The position numbers and the translations under genes were made by a program. Of a stretch of DNA of 64,000 nucleotides, positions 24,776 to 36,600 are shown in pieces (the first letter of the stretch is position 1; every line of letters starts with the position of its first letter). The notes under the pieces were generated by a model, which was not told the DNA's origin, made no database searches, and worked only from the letters and a program-made list of their open reading frames with translations. The stretch lies in NCBI GenBank assembly GCA_036346355.1, contig CM070577.1:50106309-50170308 (forward strand), read 5' to 3'. The DNA is from Rhipidocladum racemiflorum (Eukaryota; Streptophyta; Magnoliopsida; Poales; Poaceae).

Positions 24776-25500
24776 CCTGGTCCACTCGAATTTCTCTTGT
24801 TTATTGAGCAACTGGAAGAAAGGCAGACCCCATTCACCCATCCGGGAGATGAATCGATTGAGGGCTGCGATGCATCCTGTGAGCTTATGTACCTCTCTTA
24901 GGGTCCGCGGTGAGCGCATTTGGTCGATGGCTTCAATTTTACGCGGGTTCACCTCAATGCCTCCACTAGATACCAGGAAACCGAGAAGTTTTCCGGACGA
25001 AACGCCGAACGTGCACTTCTCGGGGTTTAGCATCATTCGATACTTGCTAAGATTGTCAAATGTTTCCTTGAGGTCGTTTATCAACGAGCTTCGGGTTTTT
25101 GACTTGACCACGATATCATCGACGTATGCTTCGACATTGTGCCCAATTTGGGTTTTCAGACAATGTTGTATACATCGTTGATATGTGGCTCCTGCACACT
25201 TCAGCCCGAAGGGCATCTTTACATAGCAAAACACACCCAACGGGGTGATAAAAGAAGTTTTTCCTCGTCCTTTACGGACATGCTAATTTGGTGATACCCC
25301 GAGTAGGCATCTAGGAAACTTAGCAGTTCACAACCCGCTATCGAGTTTACAATTAGATCGATGCGGGGGAAGGGAAAAGAATCTTTTGGGCATGCCTTGT
25401 TAAGGTCAGTGTAGTCCACGCACATTCTCCACTTGCCGTTGGCCTTTTTGATGAGTACTGGGTTTGCCAACCACGTGGGGCATCAAACTTCTCGAATGAA
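24776..25500 (-). pseudogene. Tat-type reverse transcriptase (partial, frameshifted)
   Basis: Readable as KKANGKWRMCVDYTDLNKAC and FLDAYSGYHQI on one frame (25470-25260). After a 1-nt frameshift in an A-run near 25258 it continues as GVFCYVKMPFGLKCAGATYQ, YVDDIVVKS (catalytic Asp pair present), and GFLVSSGGIEVNP. It ends at EKFEWT, exactly where the LTR of the neighbouring element begins. RNase H and integrase are missing. Confidence 0.8.
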
Positions 25501-25707
25501 GCCAACTTTTACGAGTTTGCTGATTTCTTTTTGCATGGCCTGCTTCCGGTCTTCCGCGAACCTGCGCTGCTTCTGCACCACCGGTTTGAAGCCTGGGTCC
25601 ATGGCCAATCGATGCTCAATCACTTCCCTAGGAACCCCAAGCATATCGGACGGTTGCCAGGCGAAAATGTCATGATTTGCCCAGAGGAAAGTAATGAGCT
25701 TGAGTTC

Positions 25708-26471
25708 CTATTTGGGGTTGAGGTTGGCGCCCACCTTGATGGTCTTGGCTGGGTCGGATGCCTCCAACGGTATGGTCCTGACTTCGCTATCAGCCTTCCT
25801 GCTCGGCTGGTCACTGACGGTTGAATTATCGGTGAATCTGTCTGCCGTCATGGTGTCTTCGGGGCTCTGGGACTTCTGACCCTTGCCCTGGCTAGCGGGG
25901 CCGTCAGTACGAATTTCTTCAACCATCTCTAGGCTTTTATTGTCACATCTGACCGCCGAACGTGGATCGCCCTTCACTGTCAGGATTCTCTTGGGTGCTG
26001 GCATCTTGATGGTTTGGTTGGCGTAGTGTACCACAGCCATGAATTTTACCAGCATCGGCCGCCCTAGGATCATGTTGTACAGGTCTCGAAATCCGCCACA
26101 TCAAAAAGGATCTTTTCGGTGCGAAAATTCTCGGGCGTGCCGAACATGATAGGCAACTCGATCTGTCCGAGTGGCATTGAGGAAGAATGCAGAGTTATGC
26201 CTTGAAAAGGTTCTGCTCCGGTTTTTATTTCTATTCGAGAAACACCCATCTTGTCTAAAGTTTTGGCAAAGATGTGATTTAACAAACTGCCCCCATCGAC
26301 TAGGGCTCTAGCCACCCGATTGTCAAGTATGGTGGGCTCGACCACCATAAGGTATCGGCTAAGTTCTGGGATTACAGCTGGATGATCTCGTTGGTCGAAG
26401 GTGACTGGTACCTCTGACCATTTAAAATAATGGGGAAGTGATGGGGTGACTAGGCTTACCTCCCTTTCCAC
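25708..26471 (-). pseudogene. Tat-type aspartic protease and linker
   Basis: 26471-26070 carries LVDGGSLLNHIFAKTLDKMG. The active site reads DGGS, as in Tat-type elements, where most retroelements have DSG. The frame breaks near 26073 and continues in 26073-25708 with ILGRPMLVKFMAVVHYANQ, the typical protease-end motif, followed by a low-complexity linker towards RT. A frameshift between the two pieces makes it inactive. Confidence 0.75.
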
Positions 26472-26480
26472 TGTCTTGTA

Positions 26481-27817
26481 CTACTGTTTGGACTCGTACA
26501 TGGCAGATCCCTCGAAAATATGCTCCAACTTGTGCTCGGCCTCATGGTACTCGGGTTCATCATTGCCAGGTTTCTCCTTGGTCTGCTCGATGCCACGTTC
26601 GACAAGGGCAGCCTTGAGTTTTTCTTTGACCTTTTTACCGATCACATGGCACTCATCGAAATCATGCTTGTTCGTGTGGTGGATAGGGCAATACTTCTTT
26701 CCTCCACGACTTCGACCTTTGTTATCGCCCATGTTTCGCTCCTTGCTCCTCTCGACTGTGGCGACGGTGGAGTCACTCTTTCGCTTCTCGCTGTGGTTTT
26801 TGTTCTTCTTAGCCCCTTGCTTGGACGATTCTGGTTTATCGTTCTCTAGTTTTGGGTTATCGAGGAAATCATGAGCTTCGGCGCAAACAGCGTACTTGTC
26901 TGCCAACTCGAATAGCTCTCGAGTAGTCCAAATTTTTTGGGTGGCGAGCTTGCCTTTAAGATCGCGGTCTTTGACTCCGTTTTTGAAGGCCATTATCACA
27001 GCCTCATCGGAGATATCAGGGATCAAATTGCACTTATTGCTGAAGTTCTTGATGAAGTCACGTAGCGATTTTGTCAGTTCTTGGATTACTCGATGTGAAT
27101 CACTATGAGTTCCGGGGTGTTTGTACATGCCCTGGAAATTGGCGATGAACTGAGCTCGCAGCTTGGCCCAAGAGGATATGGATTATGGTGGGAGGTTGAG
27201 TAACCACCACCTCGCTACCCCGTCCAAGGTAGTGAGCAGTTAGTTGGCCATCACCTTCTCGTTCCCGCCAGCCGCCCTCATGACCGTGGTGTAAATCTGC
27301 AACCATTCAACAGGGTTGATCTTACCCGAATATTTCTCGACAGGACTTGGTTTGAACTTGTCGGGCCATCTGACGGACCACAGTTCGGTGGTGAAGGCTT
27401 GACATCCTTCATCGATGTCATCAGGCACCATCTGTCGTGGGTGATACCTTCCTTCTGGTTGGTGTACTCGTCGAGGAGATCCAACTTGTAGGACATGGTG
27501 CATGAGGATCCAACCTCTCGGGGAGGGGCTTCTCCTTTCTTGTTGCTCGTGGGCTCACTCTTCCCATTGGTCACGCAGTACGAGACATAGATCTCGCCGG
27601 TTGTGGGGGATGAGCTCCCGGAGGTCTTCTGGGCGCCTCTGGTAGCCATTGGATTGGGACGTCCGAGATGTGTGGTGACTCGACGCGGCCACCGTTGACC
27701 TCGACGTTGGTCGACCATAGTGTGAATGTCATGGCGTTTGACTTGAAGCGCCATGCTGATGGGAGCGCCCGGGCTTCGAGTTGGATACTCAAATGGTCTG
27801 GGCTTGTGCAGCATCAA
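26481..27817 (-). pseudogene. Tat-type gag
   Basis: Core frame 27128-26481 (YKHPGTHSDSHRV ... LIPDISDEAVIMAFKNGVKD), ending in lysine-rich sequence with a CPIHHTNKHDFDEC metal-binding-like stretch. Upstream, an ARWWLLNLPP - SISSW - LRAQFIANFQG stretch is readable at about 27240-27130 but contains TAA stops. Further upstream the frames are scattered. The family resemblance is clear; the gene is broken. Confidence 0.7.
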
Positions 27818-28169
27818 GCAGAGCTCTCATCTGGATGAGCACAAGAGTCATTGGGTTATCCGAACCCGACAGGAGTGACTTCAGCAGCATGTGAGCACAC
27901 TGGATGTTTGCTTCAGGAGTACTGAAGACATCGTGGTTGCGGTGCTACAAAGAAGCTGACCTGGCGATACGATTGGACCTACTATGGTGGTCGTGTTCTT
28001 GGAGGTCCTGTGCTCTTCCGCGGGGTGCCATCTTCGGGTGAGGCGTTGTTAGGTTGACCTAGTCGAAACGTCTTGCCAGATTTGCTGTTGTTTCGGCCGC
28101 AATGATGGCGTTGGCATCTCACCGATGATCCGTCATATCTGGGGCAACGACGTTGGTTGTCAGGACCGC

Positions 28170-28610
28170 TTACAGGTCCACGGGAGTCTCCAAAGGGACT
28201 TGGAGTCCAAGGTTGCTTACAGCCCCTGTTTGTGTAGTCTTCTCTTGAGAATTTTTCGCCGAGGCTGCATTGTTGTTTCTAGCGACATAAACGTAGCGAT
28301 CAGCTTGATTGCTACTGCCGTGACTGCTGCTATCCTCGCTGTTGCTAGAGTTGTCACTATCTATTTCGATGCACTTTAAGAGATTATCTCCCATAGGATC
28401 AAAATTGAGAAAGGACACTACTTGACTCGGGTCCCAAGGACGGGATTCGACGAAGCAAAGGTATTCGAGCATGCCTTTGGGTTTCCACTGGTAAAGCATC
28501 GTTCCAAACGTAATCTGGGATCCAACAGCTGGGTCTTGGTCGATGAAAAAGTTGGAGTCGACGGTGTTGTTGATACTGTTGTTGACTCCATGAAAAGCGC
28601 TCGCCATCAT
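28170..28610 (-). CDS. Leader ORF of the Tat-type element, unknown function
   Basis: 146 codons from ATG 28610 (MMASAFHGVNNS), starting 29 bases inside the primer-like site. The product is asparagine/serine-rich and acidic in the middle (EIDSDNSSNSEDSSSHGSS). There is no recognisable domain. Tat-group elements are known to carry additional ORFs beside gag-pol; whether this one is translated is unknown. It is intact within its own limits, although gag downstream is broken. Confidence 0.45.
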   Translation of the reverse strand: MMASAFHGVNNSINNTVDSNFFIDQDPAVGSQITFGTMLYQWKPKGMLEYLCFVESRPWDPSQVVSFLNFDPMGDNLLKCIEIDSDNSSNSEDSSSHGSSNQADRYVYVARNNNAASAKNSQEKTTQTGAVSNLGLQVPLETPVDL

Positions 28611-28638
28611 CGCGATTGATCTGCAAAACAGTTGAAGT

Positions 28639-28656
28639 CCCCTACCTAGCGCGCCA
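28639..28656 (-). other. Primer-site-like sequence
   Basis: Plus strand cccctacctagcgcgcca, directly inside the LTR at 28659. One base differs from 24321-24338. Confidence 0.6.
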
Positions 28657-28658
28657 AC

Positions 28659-29256
28659 TATCGAATGAAATTGATGGTAAATTTTTAAACGGGTACCTTC
28701 GGGGATCGTAGGATCAGAACGGGCAATGCACGATTTTAGACAGGTTCGGGCCTCGGATTTGAGTAATACCCCACTCCTATGGTCTTTCACTATCAGGTCG
28801 ATGAACGTGGAGTACAAATCAGGGGGGTCTGGTTCTAGTTACAATTGAGACAAGGGCTAAAGCTAACTCTACTCTCTCGACTATGGTCTTGCAGATGCAC
28901 TCTTTAGGCTTCGCCTTCCTTGCTTCAATTGCCCTCCTCCATCTCCGTGCACCTCCCTCTATTTTTATATCTGGGTGCACCATCTTCTGGAGACATCACC
29001 GGGTGAGGACTCCGAGTCGTACCAGATCAGGGGATCCTTGAGTCGAGATCCTCATAAGGTACTAACTTTCCTTATTGCTTGGCGTACTCAAGCCAATCTC
29101 CTTGTTCTGGGAGCATGATCGAGTCCTTCTAGATATGGGGATACTCCTTCCGTTACCATCTTGCCCCACGGAAATAGGGTTCTAGACGTACAGAATATGC
29201 GGCATGATCTTCATCTTTCCGTTATGCGTACATATCCCATATTTAGATATTCAACA
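28659..29256 (-). mobile_element. 5' LTR of the truncated Tat-type element
   Basis: About 598 bp, starting TATCGAATG and ending GATATTCAACA. The normal TG start reads TA here. It holds a TATA-like motif GATATAAAAAT on the minus strand (28961-28971). The outer end is fixed by the switch to Copia RT coding sequence at 29257. Confidence 0.65.
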
Positions 29257-29560
29257 TAACCACTCCATTTTCATCTTGCTTGTTCCGAAACACCCACTTT
29301 GTTCCAATGACATTGTGGTCTTTGGGGCATTCCATCAAAAGTCCACACTTTGTTCCTTTTGAAGTTGTTGAGCTTTTCTTCCATAGCCAATATCCAGTCA
29401 ACATCTTCTAATGCTTCTTCCACTATTTTAGGCTCAACACAAGAAACAAACGAGTAATGTTCACAAAAAGAAGCTTGTCTAGAGAGAGTTTGAATACCCT
29501 TATTAAATTCATCGATGATTTGGTCCACGGGGTGATCCTTGGCGATAGTGTGATGGCTCT
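29257..29560 (-). pseudogene. SIRE-like Copia RT N-terminal part
   Basis: Readable as KDHPVDQIIDEFNKGIQTLS, SFCEHYSFVSCVEPK, EEALEDVDWILAMEEKLNNF and NKVWT, the standard start of Copia RT, ending KQDENGVV at the Tat insertion. A 1-nt frame change lies near 29320. Its upstream neighbour in the same element is 40830-41425; the CRM-like element (29561-40829) separates them with duplication GCTCT. Confidence 0.8.
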
Positions 29561-30487
29561 TGATGGGGGTGTAAAGGGATGCCCGAACTTCCGTCAGGTG
29601 GAGGATAAGTCGATTAGGCGGAGCGAGACACTCACGATCCGGCTTCTTGATCGACACGATCAAAAACCCCTGCAATCGCAGCACCACACGTCCTCTGGTT
29701 ATCAACCGTGCGCTGCCCGGCTGACCTCGCCACGAAGGCTAATCCCTGCCAATGAATCGAGAACACAAGCAAGAACAAGAAAGATGCACTGAATTTGAAA
29801 ATTGAGGATGAATCTCACGAGTTGGGGTCTCACAAACCGATGAACGGCAATACTGTTCAAAGACAGAATTAATCTAAGCAAAACCCAAAGCAAACCCTAG
29901 CGGCGGCTACTGGATATAAAGGCTATGGGACATCCTAGAAACCCTAGACGTGTCCGTGATGGACTCCAACACGATACATGGGCCAACGGCCCAAATTGGT
30001 GACGCAGCACCCTGGGACAGATTCTGTCCGCCAGCTTGAAACGTTGATTCCCGTCGACTCCGAAGTCCAAATGACCTGAAACCAGTGCCATTGTAAAGCT
30101 TATCTCCTTAGCTTTCCATGCATATGTGGATCATCAAAATCGGAGCCCGTTTGTGGCCTGGGCGACGATTTTAGTGAACGCTGCTCCTGGTGGCCGAGGT
30201 GGTCGACTCCGAGATGAATTGAACCTCCAACTTGACTTGGACACCCTCCTTGCCTCCCTCTTGGTCCTTGCTGGTTTCCATGGCCTTCATGGTCCTCTCC
30301 AAAGTTCCTAAGTACAATATAATCAATAATATCATTAGGTAGCATACCATCCTCACAAGTATCTGCACGGGCACTTAGGAAGGAGCTCACCTGTTGATTC
30401 AATTGTCGTGCTCGTGCTCTTGTGATGGGTCCTTGCATCACAACTGGAGGGGGCTCGGTCGTATGCATAGGAGTGATGTCCTCATCA
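29561..30487 (-). mobile_element. 3' LTR of the CRM-like element
   Basis: 927 bp, TGATGGGGGTGT...GTCCTCATCA on the plus strand. Its first 388 bases on the minus strand are in frame with pol. Confidence 0.9.
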
Positions 30488-33400
30488 TCCTCCCCCTCTT
30501 GAAGTGGAGTCGTCCTCGACTCAAGCCCATCTTCTTCTCCCATGAACGGTTTCAAATCTGCAATGTTAAATGTGGAACTAATCCCAAATTCGGGCGGCAA
30601 CTCAAGTTTATATGCATTATCATTTATTTTCTCAAGTATCTTGAAAGGACCATCAGCTCTAGGCATTAATTTAGACTTTCTCAATTCTGGAAAACGATCC
30701 TTACGCAAGTGTAACCATACTAAATCACCCGGTTCAAGTTTTACTTCCTTTCTACCTTTACTTCCCGCAGTCCTATACCTTTCATTCATCATTTCAATAT
30801 TTTCTTTAGTCTTTTCATGCAATTTCAGAATAAATTCAGCACGTTCCTTAGCATCAAGATTAACTCGTTCACTAGTAGGTAAAGGTAATAGATCAATAGG
30901 AGCATGGGGATTGAAGCCATACACTACCTGAAAAGGACTTACCTTGGTGGTGGAATGTACCGCCCTATTATAAGCGAATTCAACATCACGGCAAACATTC
31001 TTCCCACATCTTCAAATTCTTCTTCAAAACAGCCCTCAACATAGTGGATAATGTACGATTTACTACCTCGGTTTGGCCGTCGGTTTGGGGATGACATGTT
31101 GTTGAAAACAGCAGCTTGGTCCCCAATGTATTCCATAGAGTTCTCCAAAAGTGGCTCAAAAACTTGGCGTCACGATCTGAAACAATAGTAGAAGGCACAC
31201 CATGCAAGCGAATGATTTCTTGAAAGAAAAGGTTAGCAATATTAACAGCATCGTCGCTCTTATGACAAGGAATAAAGTGAGCCATCTTAGAAAATCTATC
31301 AACCACCACAAAAATACTATCCCTCCCCCTCTTGGTCCTAGGCAATCCTAAAACAAAGTCCATAGATATATCCTCCCATGGAGTGCTAGGAACAGGAAGA
31401 GGCATATATAAACCATGTGGATTCAATCGTGACTTAGCCTTTTGACATGTAGTGCAGCGGAATACAAACCTCTCAATGTCTCGCCTCATCTTCGGCCAAA
31501 AGAAGTGGGCAGACAGCACGGCCTCCGTCTTCTTGGCACCAAAATGACCCATCAACCCTCCTCCATGGGCCTCCTGTATCAAAAGAAAACGAACGGATCC
31601 AACTGGAATACATAGGCGGTTAGCTCTAAACACAAATCCATCGTTTATCACATATTTGTCCCATGTTCTTCCCTCTTTGCAATGCAGCAAGACATCTTTA
31701 AAGTCATCATCATGAGCATATTGTTCTTTAATTGATTCCAATCCAAATATACGACAATCAAGTTGGGACAACATGGTATATCTCCTAGACAATGCATCAG
31801 CAATCACATTATCCTTCCCTTTCTTGTGTTTGATAACATAAGGAAAAGGTTCAATAAATTCAACCCATTTAGCATGTCTACGATTCAGTTTCACTTGACT
31901 GCGAATATGTTTTAGCGACTCATGATCAGAATGAATAACAAATTCTTTGGGCCAAAGATAATGTTGCCACGTTTCTAAAGATCGCACAAGAGCATACAAT
32001 TCTTTATCATCGTGGAATAATTCAAAACAGGACCACTCAATTTTTCGCTAAAATAAGCAACAGGTTTTCTATCTTGCATCAAAACACCACCAATTCCAAT
32101 CCCACTAGCATCACATTCAAGCTCAAAGGTCTTATTAAAATCAGGAAGTTGGAGTAAAGGTGCATTAGTAAGCTTATCTTTCAAAAGGTTGAAGGCATTC
32201 TCCTGTGGTTCCCCCCAATGGAACACAACTCCCTTCTTCGTCAATTCATTCAATGGAGCTGCAATGGTGCTGAAATCCTTCACAAAGCGGCGGTAAAATC
32301 CGGCAAGTCCATGGAAGCTCCGCACTTGTGAAATAAATCGTGGGCGTTGGCCAACTCTTAATCGTGTGCACCTTGGCTTCATCAACCTCAATTCCCTGCG
32401 GAGTCACAACATAGCCAAGAAACGACACTCGTTCGGTGCAAAAAGTGCACTTCTCGAGGTTACCAAATAAACGTGCAGTACGCAAAGCATCAAAAACAGC
32501 ACGTAGATGATCAAGATGTTCATGTAATGACTTGCTGTAAATCAATATATCATCGAAATAAACCACCACAAATTTCCCAATGAAAACTCGTAAAACCTCG
32601 TTCATTAAGCGCATGAAGGTGCTTGGTGCATTAGTTAAACCAAAAGGCATGACTAACCACTCATACAATCCAAACTTGGTTTTAAAAGCTGTTTTCCATT
32701 CATCTCCCAATTTCATTCTTATTTGGTGGTATCCACTACGCAAGTCAACCTTAGAGAAAATTATAGAACCACTTAACTCATCAAGCATGTCGTCTAGCCT
32801 AGGAATAGGATGACGGTACCTTATTGTGATATTGTTAATGGCTCTACAATCTACGCACATGCGCCAACTGCCATCTTTCTTAGGAACCAAAATAACAGGA
32901 ACAGCACAAGGACTAAGGCTCTCACGTATATACCCGCGGTCCAAAAGATCTTGGACTTGGCGCTGAATCTCCTTAGTCTCCTCGGGGTTGGTCCTATAAG
33001 CAGCTCGGTTTGGCAAACTCGCTCCAGGTATCAAATCAATTTGGTGCTCAATCCCTCGTAGGGGTGGGAGTCCTGGAGGTATCTTGGCAGGGAAAACATC
33101 CGCATACTCCTGCAAAAGGTTAGTGACAGCAGGAGGCAAAGTACTGGGCAGATCATCCAATGAAAACAAAGCATCTTTGCATATCACAGCATAGCACAAA
33201 GCATCATTACTAATTGCAGCAAGATCAGATTTCGTAGCAAGCAAGACGGGATTCCTCAATTTTATTTGGTTGGCTACATGCTGAATTTCAGATTTTTCAT
33301 CAATGGGTTTCTTGTCATTAGCAATCCGCTCCCTATCAGATTTAACAATTTCAGCGGGGGTCAAAGGTAGAAGTGTAATTTTCTTTCCCTTATGCATAAA

Positions 33401-33522
33401 AGTGTATTTATTACTTCTACCGTGGTGAAGTGCATCAGTGTCATATTCCCATGGGCGACCCAATAAAAGAGAACAAGCTTGCATCGGCACCACATCACAA
33501 TCAGCAAAATCAGAATATGAAC
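30100..33522 (-). pseudogene. CRM-like pol: protease end, RT, RNase H, integrase, LTR-encoded tail
   Basis: After the solo LTR the frame resumes with SDFADCDVVPMQ and LLLGRPWEYD (protease end). RT is intact from about 33000 (KKDGSWRMCVDCRAIN, MPFGLTNAPSTF, YFDDILIYS). A frameshift near 32340 precedes RNase H (ECDASGIGIGGVLMQD), another lies near 32018. Integrase has CTTCQKAK, MDFVLGLP, VSDRDAKF and HPQTDGQTEVVNR, then a third frameshift near 30990. The C-terminal part (GPFKILEKINDNAYKLELP, FNIADLKPF) runs through the polypurine tract into the LTR (GPITRARARQLNQQ) and stops at 30100-30102. Three frameshifts plus the solo LTR make it inactive. Confidence 0.85.
30488..30502 (-). other. Polypurine tract
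   Basis: Minus strand CTTCAAGAGGGGGAGGA, immediately before the 3' LTR. Confidence 0.8.
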
Positions 33523-34466
33523 TGTAACATCCCAAAATTTTGCTTTTCTTAAATTCATGTGTGATTTGGCACTTTGGTGAATTTTTGGAATTTTCTGGAA
33601 TTTATTTGGAATTATTTGGAATTTATTTGAATTTATTCCATTTTGAAATAATTAAAGAATTTAATTTTGCAAATGAAATTTTGTTGGAAATATTTTATTT
33701 GGGTCCAAAATGATCCAAAGTATTTTCCAGAATTTTTCTGGAATTTTTCTGAGTCATTTGCTATTTTTAATGAATTAAATGAATTACTAGGAATTATTTT
33801 AAATATTAATTCGCTGGAAAATCCAACTCGGGTCAAGTACTGTTCAACCGACCGAGTCGGACTCGAGTCCGACCCGAGCCAGTTGGCTCAACCAAACCAG
33901 CTCCCAACCCTAAGCGATCCCGACCGTTGGATCAAGATCCAACGGCTGAGATCCGCCCGACCCCGACCCGAGCCGTCCGACGGACCGGCCGCGCCAGCGA
34001 TCGTGGCGTTGGTTGTGCCACGTGGACGGCCACGATTTCGTCGTCTTCCCGTGACCGAGCCGGACTCCGCCGCCGCGCCGCCGCCGTAGCAAGTTAGGTT
34101 TCCGTTTTCTGCACGGACGCCGAGGCTATTTAATGCCCGGGGCATACCCCGAGGACCGCCGTGATTCCGCGCCCTCCCTTCTCTACTTCACCGAGGCTAA
34201 GTCGCCGCCGTTTAGCCGTGCGAGCTCGCCAGAAGTTGCGCTGCTCCGCCAGTCTTTGCTTCGTTCATGCCGCCGTCGCCGCCCCTGCGCCGTTGACCTC
34301 GGTCCGGACTCACCGCGACGAGACGCACCGAAGGACCCTTCATCTCGCCGAGCAACCGGAGCCGTTGGGCTCGTCGTCGTCTTCAACTCCGGCAGCCGTG
34401 CGCCACCACGAAGCCGTCAGCCCTCGCGAGCTCTGTGCACCGTCCGATCTTGATCGTGCGGTTGAG

Positions 34467-34472
34467 GTGAGT
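34467..34472 (+). other. Donor-like splice sequence at the end of the GC-rich LTR block
   Basis: GAG|GTGAGT follows a GC-rich, exon-like block (about 33900-34466). Equivalent donors occur in the other Tekay-type LTRs of the window. Use is not proven. Confidence 0.4.
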
Positions 34473-35327
34473 TCACGTGTTCCAAACCCGATTAGATCTG
34501 GACCGTTGGATCAAGATCCAACGGTTCACAATCGCCACGTGCCGTAGCAGTGCTATTATAGGATTAGATCTGGACCGTCCGATCTAGATCGAACGCCCAC
34601 GAGCATCGAGTAGTTTCAACGCGTGTTAAACCCTGGATCCAATCCGCGCCGTTGATTTTCAAACCAACGGACGAGATTGCGCCACGTGTCGGGAAGTTGG
34701 ACCGACGCGGCCGGCCCAGCGCTGGCGCGTGACACGCGGAGGCCCGCGTGTCGAGGGGCCCGCATGTCGATGGCTAACCCAGCCAGCGCCGACGCGATGA
34801 CGTCACCGAGCGGAGCCCACATGTCGATCCACGTGAGCCGTGGACCGAGTCCACCGTGGACCCGAGCTGAGCATGGACCGAGCCCATGGACCGGCTGACG
34901 TCAGCAGGCCAATCAGGAGCTGCCACGTGTCCATGCTGACGCAATAATTAATTTCCGAAAAAGAAAATGATTTATTAATTCGAATAATGATTTCAAATTT
35001 AGATTCAAACTTCAAACGCTTATAACTTTTGCGTTTCAACTCCGATTTGAGTGATTCAAATTTCTAAATTTGTATAAAATTAAGATCTACCTAAATATAA
35101 ATTTTATTTAATTTTTGGACTAAAGTTTTTCTCTGTAAAATTATTTAATTGATTATTTAAACTTTAAATAATCATAACTTTTGCGTTTTAACTCCAAATT
35201 TGACGATTCCAGTTTCTAAAAATCCAGAAAATTATGTTCTCTCTGTTTATGGATTTTATTTGGAGTTTTGGGATCTTTTTGCATAGTGTTTATTTGTGTA
35301 TTTGCTATTTGCACGCTTTACGAGTAG

Positions 35328-35408
35328 ACGTTGAAGTGCCGGAAGGATTCGAGGGAGAAGTGTTGACTCAGGATCCAACTCAAGACCAAGAGCAAGTACT
35401 TTTTGAAG
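35328..35408 (+). other. Exon-like block 2 of the LTR
   Basis: 81 nt preceded by TAG (acceptor-like) and followed by GAAG|GCAAGT, a GC-type donor. With two leading bases it reads VEVPEGFEGEVLTQD and continues acidic without a stop to the donor. The copy in the right Tekay LTR (52183-52275 region) keeps the frame; the left copy has a 1-nt insertion. Confidence 0.4.
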
Positions 35409-36560
35409 GCAAGTTGTGCTTTGACCATATTGATCCCATTTTGAAAACTATTTTGATTTAAACTATTGCATGCTAGTTCAATTAGAAAGATACTTTGTTT
35501 AAACATGGGGGTTAGATAAATACCAATTTGCTATATGACACCTTGATTACTTAAGTATGTGCCATGATCCCTTGTCACCCTAGTTGTGGTTTACTAGTTG
35601 GACATTATTAAATTGCCAACATGGGTTTAGACCGTTGTAGTATGCTGCTTAGACCTGCTACGTGCTCATGACATGATTTTGGACAATCAAATGCTAATAT
35701 GGACTTAATGATATATTGAACCTGTTTTGGAAAAGTATCATGTGATGTTGATGGCACGTGGTGCATGGTAATCAACTGGGGTTTGATAAACAGTTTTCGA
35801 CCGGGGCATGTGGCAAGAGTAATCAGGTGGGCCAGTTGTGGCATTGGGAGTGTTGATTTGGTTTTTCGGGTAGTCTTGCCCTGGTCACTCTAAGGACTTA
35901 ACCTTGCAAGCCTTTGAACTGGGTCATACTTGCAACCACATGGCTGGAATGGGACGGCCCTAGTTGACTAAGTCGCTAAGGACTCACTTGTGGAGCCTCA
36001 GGGTGTCAGTTACACCGTTTGTGTGATTGTACGGGGGAGCGTATCGTGGCTGTGGCCAGGTACCCATCTAACGGTGTGTTGGTCCCATACTTCGCCTTGG
36101 CTAAGGGAAGGGATGGTGTAGAGCACGTACCGGAGAGGACCACCTGTGTTGTTTGAGGCTTCCGAAAGGCTTTGTTACGGGAACTCGCCTTTGTGGTGTT
36201 TGACTGTATCTTGTGGGTAAAGTGCATAACCTCTGCAGAGTGTAGAATCTATTTGAATAGCCGAGTCCACGGTACTGGACAATGCTCGGGAATTACAGTC
36301 AAGGGTTAGATTTTCTGAAAATAACTTGGATTTGAAAAGTTGGGTTGGTTTAACAATGAAGATGATGGAAATGTGGTTTAGGATGGGAAAAATGTTTGTT
36401 AAACTTCTTGAAAAGTTATTTATGCTTTACTTATTTCTACTGCTTTCGAATCTACTTATATTACTTGTCAAAAGCTGTTTACTGCAAATATACCTTGAGC
36501 TATTCCTTTGTACCAAGCCATGCATATAGTATATTAGCTTGCATTCTGTGCATGACTTGC

Positions 36561-36577
36561 TGAGTACCAAGTACTCA
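36561..36577 (+). other. Conserved LTR hairpin
   Basis: TGAGTACCAAGTACTCA, 7-bp stem, 23 bases before the acceptor-like ATATCAG at 36600. Confidence 0.6.
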
Positions 36578-36600
36578 CCCTTGCCCCAACACAATATCAG

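Larger units (their letters stand above)
24776..29256 (-). mobile_element. Truncated Tat-type Ty3/Gypsy element inserted in a Copia element
   Basis: Minus-strand element with its 5' LTR on the right (28659-29256), leader ORF, gag, protease and part of RT. It is cut in RT/RNase H at 24776. Gag, PR and the MPFGLKCAGATYQR - YVDD type RT match the Tat group (RIRE2/Ogre-like). On the right it interrupts a Copia RT after GVV (at 29257). The left target duplication is lost by truncation. Confidence 0.75.
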
